64,000 nt of DNA, taken from Neurospora tetrasperma FGSC 2508 (lineage: Eukaryota; Ascomycota; Sordariomycetes; Sordariales; Sordariaceae). The stretch covers positions 1 to 64,000 of the forward strand of contig NW_009799099.1 in the NCBI RefSeq assembly GCF_000213175.1, in the 5' to 3' direction. A program made the position numbers and the translations under genes. Below are positions 56,514 to 64,000 of this stretch, in pieces (positions within the stretch are counted from its first letter, which is position 1; every line of letters starts with the position of its first letter). A model generated the notes under the pieces. That model was not told where the DNA came from. It did not search any database and saw nothing but the letters and a program-made list of their open reading frames with translations.

Positions 56514-57857
56514 CTAATCATCCGGCGTAACATCTCCCTCCTTGCCCGTCACCTTTGCAAACACGGTCCTCTGGCCCGCATCCTCTTCCTCCTCCTCCTT
56601 GCCGAACTTGGTCATGCTGAACTCGGGCACCCTCCTGCTCATTGGCCTGAGGAGACCGCCGGGGTTCTGCCTCGAGCGGCGCTTGCGCTCCAGCTCGCGC
56701 TCCTCCTTTTGCAGGGCGCGCTCGTCTTGGTCGTTGAGGAATGTGCCTTCGAGCGAGAGGTAGCCGTAATCGCCGGCGAGACCGACGTCAAAGTTCTTGA
56801 TTCTGAAGCGCACCTTGCCCGAGACCTTCTTGCCCGAGGCGTCGACCCAGTAGCCGGTCGTGTGCACTTGTTCGACAACCTGCAGCTCTTCGCCATCCAG
56901 CTGGTCCTCTTCCTCTTGTTGTTCCTCCTCCTCCTGCTGCTCCTCCTCTTGTTGGTTGTAGGACTTGTGGTCGCCCTTGAGATCTACCCACTTCCACCCC
57001 TTCGGCAGCCTCTTGGCCTCGATACTGGCGTTGAACCTCCCCCAGCATTGCACGCCAATGTGGCCTTCGGACTGCAGCTGGACAACACCCTCCATCCACT
57101 TGCCGCGGGCGGGCTTGAATATGTGTGCGTCAAAGGTCAGGTAGGCAAAACCGACGGCGTATTCGTCAACCGAACGTAGGAGGGCGGGGGTCTTGTCGGT
57201 GGGCGGGTTGATGACGGAGGCTTGCACGGGGCGCTCCGAGAGGTTCAGGTTGGTATAGCGGAGGAGAACGCCGCGAAGGACGGGGGAGTAGTGGTTGAGC
57301 AGAGGTTCGAGGTGTTGGGCAGCGACGTTGGTAATGGGCTTGTCGAAACCGCAGGGGTAGAAGGGCACATAGAGCGAGTGGACCTGGGTGTAGAAGGGAA
57401 AGTCGGCGTCGTCGTCAGTGGGGAAGGAGGTAGTGGTGTCGACGTCCATCGCATCGGTTGTGGTCTCGGGCTCGGGGGTGGCGGATGCTTGTCGCTTCTT
57501 CTTGTCCTTCTTGTCCTTCTTTTCCTTCTTCTCTTTCTTGTCCTTGCTCTTGCGCTTCTTCTTTTCCTCGGCCTCGGATTCTGATGCGACGGCCGCCTCC
57601 TGCTCAGCCTTCTCCTCCTCCTCCTCCTCAGGCTGCTCTGGCTCAGCCTCTACCTTGCTCTTCTTGGACTTTTTCGACTTCTTGGCCTTCTTGTCGGCCG
57701 TCTCGGTTTCTAGCGACTCGGACTTGGACTTCTTGTGCTTCTTGGGGGCATCTTCAACGGCGGGGACCTCTTCGGCCTCTTCTCTGGAGCGCTTCTTGTC
57801 TTTGTGCTTCTTCTCGGACTTTGTGGGTGGTGGCGAGCCGACTACTGATTGAGACAT
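56514..57857 (-). CDS. RPA43: RNA polymerase I subunit RPA43
   Basis: A 447-aa single-exon frame from the ATG at 57857 (the frame is open a little further, but without an earlier ATG) to a TAG at 56514. Residues about 10-130 are a Lys/Glu-rich, low-complexity extension full of KKSKK-type runs, fitting nucleolar location. From about 150 the RPA43/Rpb7-like fold appears: FYTQVHSLYVPFYPCGFDKP, QHLEPLLNHYSPVLRGVLLRY, then AVGFAYLTFDAHIFKPARGKW and VQLQSEGHIGVQCWGRFNASI of the OB-like domain. A Gln/Glu run (about 56895-56955) interrupts the domain. RPA43 forms the stalk with RPA14 and recruits Rrn3 to start rRNA transcription. It is larger than yeast Rpa43 (326 aa) because of the extension and inserts. 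Confidence 0.88.
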   Translation of the reverse strand: MSQSVVGSPPPTKSEKKHKDKKRSREEAEEVPAVEDAPKKHKKSKSESLETETADKKAKKSKKSKKSKVEAEPEQPEEEEEEKAEQEAAVASESEAEEKKKRKSKDKKEKKEKKDKKDKKKRQASATPEPETTTDAMDVDTTTSFPTDDDADFPFYTQVHSLYVPFYPCGFDKPITNVAAQHLEPLLNHYSPVLRGVLLRYTNLNLSERPVQASVINPPTDKTPALLRSVDEYAVGFAYLTFDAHIFKPARGKWMEGVVQLQSEGHIGVQCWGRFNASIEAKRLPKGWKWVDLKGDHKSYNQQEEEQQEEEEQQEEEDQLDGEELQVVEQVHTTGYWVDASGKKVSGKVRFRIKNFDVGLAGDYGYLSLEGTFLNDQDERALQKEERELERKRRSRQNPGGLLRPMSRRVPEFSMTKFGKEEEEEDAGQRTVFAKVTGKEGDVTPDD

Positions 57858-58646
57858 GATGGGCGACTGGGTGGTGTTGGCGACCGCGGGGGTGACTGGC
57901 AATTGGCGGCGGCGCGTGGTGGTTGCGAACTGAATGGGCCTTCAAGTCGACCTCGCAACTGAATTCGCGATTATCGATGCGAACAAACAAAAAAATTGTT
58001 GATTGCTTTGCCTGCCGCTGGGCTGCAGCTTTGAATCATTGACCAATGAAATGGTTGGATCTGGAAGTAGTGGGGTCATATTCTACATGGGAGGACCCAT
58101 TGCCTGCCCCAGCGCAAGGGTCTTGAAGTCCCCTGCCATTGAATCAGTCACCTCTGTCAGCCGTCCAGCGAAAGCAAGAATGACGGATGTAGGGTCCGTC
58201 CTTTACTGATGGGAAGTCGGGGCAGATACACTAACCAGCGGCCGTCGGCCATCATCAACTCAGAGCCAAGTCTTCCGGCATTGACATAGGAAGCCGCCGT
58301 TTAACAAACATCAAGCACATTGCCTCCGGTTGCGATGCCGTGTCCATGTCCCGGGGCGGACTCGAGAGTCGGGAGATCTTCGCCGGTGTCACCCGGACTG
58401 CTCCCGGTGCGGGGCAAATGTGGGACACTCACTCACAGCGTCACCCAATTTCACTTCCTTTACGTGCTTGGACAACTTGTGCTTAGAAATACATATATAG
58501 GTTGATGGAAGAATGAATTGGAATTAGTACAATGAACAATTTATATCTCCTTCGTTCGCGACGTGTAGAGCTCCGACTGATAAACCCACAGAATCGCCCA
58601 CCACCACACCCAACCTCACACCTCACCACTCAGACCCCAACCCAAA
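57858..58646. other. Divergent promoter, RPA43 and NmrA-like gene
   Basis: About 790 bp with no gene. A C-rich, A-rich leader (58570-58646) precedes the NmrA-like start codon. Confidence 0.6.
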
Positions 58647-59731
58647 ATGTCCAGCGACTTCAAACCCACCAACGTCCTCATCATAGGCGGCACCGGCACC
58701 ATCGGCGCCTACATCACCTCTTCCCTCCTCTCTGCCGCCACTCCCAAACCCTACACCACTCTCTCCCTCTTCACCCGTCCCGGCTGGGACTCCAACCCCT
58801 CCTCCCAAAAGGCCCAACTCATCAAGCACTGGCAATCCCAAGGCCTCAACGTCGTAACCGGCGACGTCGAATCCCTCGACCAAGCAGGTTTCACCAAGGT
58901 CTTTGAAGACGGCAAGTTCGACACCGTCATCTCCTGCCTGGGCCGCGCTACGCTCAAGTACCAACCCAAAATCATCGACGCGGCTGAGCACTCACAAAGC
59001 GTGCAGTGGTTCTTGCCGTCCGAGTTTGGCACGGATGTGGCGCATAATGAGAAGAGTGCCCAGGAGCCGACGCACGTGGGCAAGTTGGCGCTGAGGAAAC
59101 ACATCAGGGAGAAGATTCAGCGGTTGAAGGTCACGTATGTGGTTACTGGGCCGTACTTTGACATGTGGCTTTATCCCACGCCTGGCTATGAGCAGGCTGG
59201 CGGGTTTGTGCCGGCGGAGAAGAAGGCGTACATCATTGGTGATGGCGAGGGCAAGGTTGGGTTTTGTACCATGTGGGAGTAAGTGTGATTTTCCTGTTTA
59301 TTCCTCATATCAAACCCATACACTAACACCCACCCAGCGTCGGCAAATTCGTCACCGCCACCCTCCGCCACCCCGCCCAATCCTTCGGCAAAGCCCTCAA
59401 AGTCCAATCCTTCATTGTAACCCCCAATGAAGTCCTCTCGGAATTCCAGAAGCAAACCGGCTTCGATTTCGAGGTCATCAAGACCCCGCTCCCTGAGATT
59501 GAATCGCTCGAGGACGTCCTCTGGGACAAGAAGAGCGACAACCCGCAGCCCAATCCCTGGGCTACTCTCGTCACGCTGCGTAGGATCTGGGCTCGGGGCG
59601 GCACGCTGTACGAGAAGAATGATAATGAGGTATTGGAAGTCAACCAGGAGGATTTGGATACGTTGGAGGAAGGGGTGAGGAGGTATTTGGCTGGTGGATA
59701 TAAGGGGGAGACGTTTGGAGTAAAGGCGTGA
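58647..59731 (+). CDS. NmrA-like / isoflavone-reductase-type NAD(P)-binding protein
   Basis: Exon 1 is 58647-59279, the intron 59280-59338 (59 bp, GTAAGT donor, CTAAC branch, CCCAG acceptor) and exon 2 59339-59731, giving 341 aa. The N-terminal Rossmann motif is VLIIGGTGTIGAYITSSLL (about 10-28), with LFTRPGW after the second strand as in NADPH-dependent PCBER/isoflavone-reductase relatives. FLPSEFGTD (about 127) and a Lys in the active-site helix region (VGKLALRKHIREKI) also match that family. The fungal members either reduce small aromatic or oxidised compounds or, like NmrA itself, sense redox cofactor and regulate. The substrate cannot be told. It faces the NACHT gene tail to tail with about 200 bp between. 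Confidence 0.85.
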
Positions 59732-59932
59732 GGCGCGTGATGGCATGCGGGGCGTGATTCGAGAGGGGATGCATGGGGAAAGGGGAAAAAGTGCTAGAGG
59801 TGAACAGTGACTTGTGCTTGTCGAGGGTGGTGACTGCCCTTATCTCAACACCTTACTTCCATGTCCACTCTCGCTCTATCCGCTCGCCCTCTTGGAAATC
59901 CAGGCTAATCTTCGTTAGAGGTAGTTGTCGTC

Positions 59933-62900
59933 TTACAAATGAAACCCCCACGATTGATGGATGTAATGACTTTCTACCGGCGTGCCTGTAAGCCGCATCA
60001 GCTCCTCTTTCTTCTTCCGATACTCTGCCAACCAAGGCAAGTGATTTGCCGAGCAGGTCAACTTCTTGAAGCTCTTCATAAACTCCAGCGCAAAATTGTT
60101 GAAAGAATTGGCGTCAGCCAGCTTCTGGTATTCCTCTTCTGTGAGAGGGTTTCCTCTCCCCCATATTTCATTCAGGCTGTCTTGTAACCCTGGTATCCAA
60201 AAGGAACTCTCGTTCTGCGCCAAGCGAATATTCTCAAGCTTGGAGAGGACGCTATTTGCATCGTCGTAAGTGGCTGGCTCCCAAATCCACGGCTCATGCT
60301 CATCGTTTTTCTTCTGCCCTGCTACCAGGACCCTTGGATTGGTCTTCTTCAGTCCCGCTGCCCGTCTCCATATTGTATCCTTGTCCGTCACCGTGGCCGC
60401 CTTGTTCTCGCCAGTACCTGCTTCTCTTCGACGAGCCCGTCCAAGGGTCAAGAGCTCTGCGGCATATGCTGTATCGCATTCGATGACCACCACCTCGTCC
60501 ATGTGCCTTAACTCATGCCCCATAATTTCAATGTCGATGTGCCAGTTGTCACCCTCCGGCGAATTCTTCCATATTTTCAGAAGCACTTTCTCTTCATTTT
60601 GTGGATAACGCTGGAAGAAATTTTCCACATATATCCGTGGCTTAGACAAAATTTCGAGGTCCTTCGAAAGCTTTGTCTGTTTGGTTCCAAAGTAGGATGG
60701 ACATGTCAAGGCAGCAAGTAGAAGTAGCACTGCAGTTCTTTCGTTTGCCTCCAAGGTTTGCCGACTACTACCATTGGAGAAGCAGCCTTCCACGGTAGCG
60801 GAAAAGACATGTTCTGAAAACTCAAGAAAAGGATGTTCAGCCAAAATAGCTTCACCCACTTTGGCTTTGCCTAGTACCACTCTATCGTAGTTGGATCTTG
60901 TGTGGGGAAAGGGCCCTACGGTAGATGTAATGAAGAGGTAGATGAGGTAAGGTCGTGACCGGATAACGTCCATGTGGGGACTAAATTGAGGATATCGGAC
61001 AAAAGGGATAACAATATTGTGGTACCCACGTACGGCGTAGGAACCTGCAAAATCGAACGGACGCGCCGTTGTGTGCATGATGTCGTCCACTTCGAGTATA
61101 CGCCTACATGCTTCGAGCAGCATGATCTGAACGTCGCCTGGTAATGCGCTGTCGTCCCAATTGAGATGAACATCTTGCATGAGCTCATTTAAATAAAGTG
61201 CCCCGTCATCTGGACAGCGAGAATGCCAGTGCCTGAATATATGAGGATTAACCGGTTTCATAATCATGAGGTACGCTCTGGCGACATCAGCCTGTAATAG
61301 CCATGACCGGAGCTCGCTGAAGGTAGACCTGTCATGTGCCATAATCTGCTGGCCCTCTGGAGTATCTGTTAGAAACTCGAGTGCGGATCGATGAATGAAG
61401 TCAATGCTGCCATAATCACCATGTTCTAGAAGCCCGGCACTGCGTGTCTCTACGCGCTTCCCAAGTTTTTCACACCTTGCCTCTAGATCCGCGGGAAAGG
61501 ACGCCGTGTCGTGATTCAGATATGCCAGGGAAATGGACGGGTCGAAGGCGGCAAGGAGATGGAACGTGGTGCAGCGTTTCTCAAATTTGTGGGAAGGCAT
61601 GCGCCACCAATGTATGACCAGTTGGAAATACAGAGCCGCCTCTTTCCAGTAGAGATGTTGATCCTCGTTCAGGCGCTCCCACATGTCTTTGTAGAGTGGG
61701 TACAGGCCCGTTGGCATCTTGTCCAGCCGAGCGTACAGTTCGGATATGTCATCTTCGTTGGTGAGACCCCTTGAGAGACTTCGGACCGCAAGGGCAGTCC
61801 ACAGAAAGACACCATCAGCCATGTTGCAGAGCTTGTTGACAAGTTTCTGATATTCCTTCTGGTTCTCAAGACCCACGACCTCATTTGAGAGTAGCTCAGC
61901 CTTGGCGTATTTCGCCATGTCGGAGCGGGTAAGGTCCTGTAGCCGCAGACTGCATAGGCCGCCCAATTTATTCTTGAACACAGCCTCCGGTCGACTGGAA
62001 ACACACATTTTGACATTATCAAACGTTGACAGCCTCGCCACTAGGTCAAGCATATCGCGCGGGTCATCAGCAACGCTTGTGTTGGATGATCCGAACTCGT
62101 CAAGGCCATCCAAGAAGATCAACACAGGTCTGGTTGCGATGGCGTGGAGGGAGTCCATCATGGTTCTCTCCAAGTCCTCAAGTGTCCAATCTCCCCAGAG
62201 GTCTTTGAGCTTGAGGTCGGGGAAAGTGTCGATAACGTGATCAAGGGCGTGCTCATCATTGGATAGCAATTGGTAAAGTAGGTTGAGAAGGATCCCACGC
62301 AAACTTTTTTGAAGCGGCGAGCCGGCGGCCCAGAGGAAATGTGAAAGAATGAGATTTTGGCCGTCAGCTTGCCTTTGGGGATGCCAGAGAGCGGGATTGG
62401 TGACGAGAAATTTCATGAGTGTGCTTTTTCCAGATCCAGCCTTGCCTTGGATCCAGTAGATTTTGTCCTTTGGGGATTCCAGCCAGCAAGGAAAACAACT
62501 CCACGAGAGGTTGTTCTCGTGGGTTGTGCGATGTGGACAGACAGGTGTCAAGTTCTCTCCATCGGGTACACTCTGGATACTGTTCGGTGCTGACTGTATC
62601 ATCCATCTACACGTCCCTGCAAAAGCCGCTTTGACCTGGCCAAGACGTTCACCCATAGTGTCGTATTTGAGGCTCTTGAGAAGTCGTTGTCGCTTTTCCT
62701 CCGCGGAAGCTTCCAGGGACGTTTCCTTGATCATTGCCTGCGTCTTTTTGACTTCAGAAGCAATGACTGTGGTTGCGGCATTTTGCACCGTGGATTCGGC
62801 CTTGACTACTTCCACAATAGAATCAGGGATCGATTTCATGAGGTCTTGGAGATTAGCCTGTCCTCGAGAGACAGCCTCTACGAAGCACTGGAGGGTACTG

Positions 62901-63456
62901 TCGAGTTGTTGAAAACCGGTTTCCATTTTCAGTTGAAGCGCGTCATTTTGGTTGCTTGCACATCATGATGATTTGGACAGTCAGCCGGCGCGAACAAACA
63001 ATTAGATCTGTTGTAAGATACATCATGGCCTTACCAGATACGCAGAAGAAGGCCGGACTCGAGGACCTTTTGGTAATCGCGCATTTTCTTCTCCAGCTTG
63101 TCGATATTCCCTTCTTTGAACTTTGCCCGTAAACCCAATCGCAATGAGGGCAGGACTTTGCCTTTGGCAGAGGGACGGGTGAGCTTGTCGACCTGAACCT
63201 TGAGAGCAGAAATGGCGTCGAGGCATTTGTTTGCGATATCGAGCAGCTCCTTGTCATCCCGTGTAACTGGCCTCGCGGATGATATCGAACTTTTGAGACT
63301 CGTGGTGATTTGGGTGGAATGGGCCAGCAGTGTTGTCATGCTGGGATCTGGGGAGCCGGTACGGAAGATGGTGTGGCATACGGATGCCATTTCTATAGCA
63401 AAGCCGATAGTTTGCATGACATTGCACGCGAGCCCGAAGGCCTCGAGGCCGGACAT
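59933..63456 (-). CDS. NACHT-domain NLR-like (STAND) protein
   Basis: Exon 1 is 63456-63035, the intron 63034-62955 (80 bp, GTAAGG donor, CTGAC branch, unusual GCAAG acceptor) and exon 2 62954-59933, giving 1147 aa. The N-terminal ~230 residues are helical, start MSGLEAFGLACNVMQTIGFA and resemble the fungal NLR effector-side domains (HeLo-like or Fungal_N type); which one is unclear. The NACHT NTPase follows: Walker A IQGKAGSGKSTL (about 310-320), Walker B VLIFLDGLDEF (about 418-428) and a CVSSRPEAVF sensor-like motif. A helical region with IDFIHRSALEFL follows, as in fungal NACHT proteins. The last ~450 residues show no ankyrin, WD40 or TPR repeats that I can see. Fungal NLRs act in non-self recognition and programmed cell death, which is inference here. 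The frame is intact. Confidence 0.88.
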
Positions 63457-64000
63457 TTTTTCGATGGCGGCGTGTTCTCAGAGACGAGATGCTACTTAGA
63501 CACCTGAACTTGAACTTGTGAGTAAGTGTTCCACCGTGGGAGGACATGGCGACGGGGCGCTCCACCTACCTATACATATGATAAACCCCGGCTGGCTGTA
63601 TAGTAGGTGGATGTTGGCCAAGCAGGCTCCAGGCAGGCCTCCTGGTCGACCACCATGCTGGGCTGCAGCAGACTGGGCTGCAGTGAAGACATGCCGGGCA
63701 CTTGCGCGCGCCGCTACCCAATGGCCTTGCATCTCGGGTGAAAGCATGTCCTCAGTGGCTCGGGGTTTCCAGGACTGAGCGCGCATGCGCTGTCACGATG
63801 GCGGTCATGGTGTGAGGCTTGAGGTGGAAAATGAAGCATCAATAATGACGGATGTTGATTGATTTGAGGAAGCAAACCGAATGGAGACGGCACAATGGTC
63901 GAGTTCTGTTTGGGGGAAGAAGAGAAGCCTGAGCATATCGAAGTGGAAGGTACAACTGAAGTCTGCCGTAATATACCGTCCGTCCCTACTCCCGCCTTCC
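63457..64000. other. Upstream region of the NACHT gene, window edge
   Basis: About 540 bp. Frames of about 90 codons on both strands near 63496-63786 lack domains. It probably holds the NACHT promoter. A CTGGGCTGCAG word is repeated at 63658-63682. Confidence 0.5.

Overview
The window is one end of a filamentous ascomycete chromosome, most likely from the Sordariales and Neurospora-like. It opens with about 27 copies of the CCCTAA telomere repeat. The genes carry a few short introns (51-80 bp) with GTRNGT-type donors and CTRAC-type branch sites. One 14-kb block is extremely AT-rich, as expected from repeat-induced point mutation (RIP). The species call is inference; no marker gene here fixes it.

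Layout. Positions 1-162 are the telomere and 163-2417 is gene-free subtelomere. The first gene (2418-4325, minus) is an unrecognised 635-aa protein. The next host gene (minus, about 5.7-7.6 kb) encodes a zinc-knuckle-like protein and is split by a 257-bp solo LTR with a perfect CTTTG target duplication. From 9.4 to 24.8 kb lies a normal housekeeping block: a Dug1/CNDP2-type dipeptidase, a Yippee-domain protein, ornithine decarboxylase antizyme with its programmed +1 frameshift, bifunctional imidazole glycerol phosphate synthase (HIS7), a TFIIIC tau55/Sfc7-like subunit, a Vps62-like membrane protein and a secreted proteinase K-type subtilase.

Positions 25664-39686 form a single AT-rich island. 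Imperfect terminal inverted repeats of about 42 bp and an ATGCTT flanking repeat mark its outer part as an old DNA transposon. Nested inside it is a full-length but decayed Ty3/Gypsy chromovirus (28391-36797, minus), with two 309-bp LTRs and a CGCTC target duplication.

To the right are a tRNA-Ser(AGA), a large FAD-dependent monooxygenase-like protein, a tandem pair of paralogous secreted Thr-rich proteins, phosphomannose isomerase, RNA polymerase I subunit RPA43, an NmrA/isoflavone-reductase-like protein and a 1147-aa NACHT (NLR-like) protein.

Links between genes are modest. HIS7 and the TFIIIC-like gene share a divergent promoter with a perfect TGAGTCA (Gcn4/CPC1-type) site. Antizyme and HIS7 converge, as do the NmrA-like and NACHT genes. 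I see no biosynthetic cluster. The most informative parts are the antizyme recoding site, the nested and RIP-decayed transposon island, the solo LTR inside a host gene, and the repeat-built secreted paralogs.
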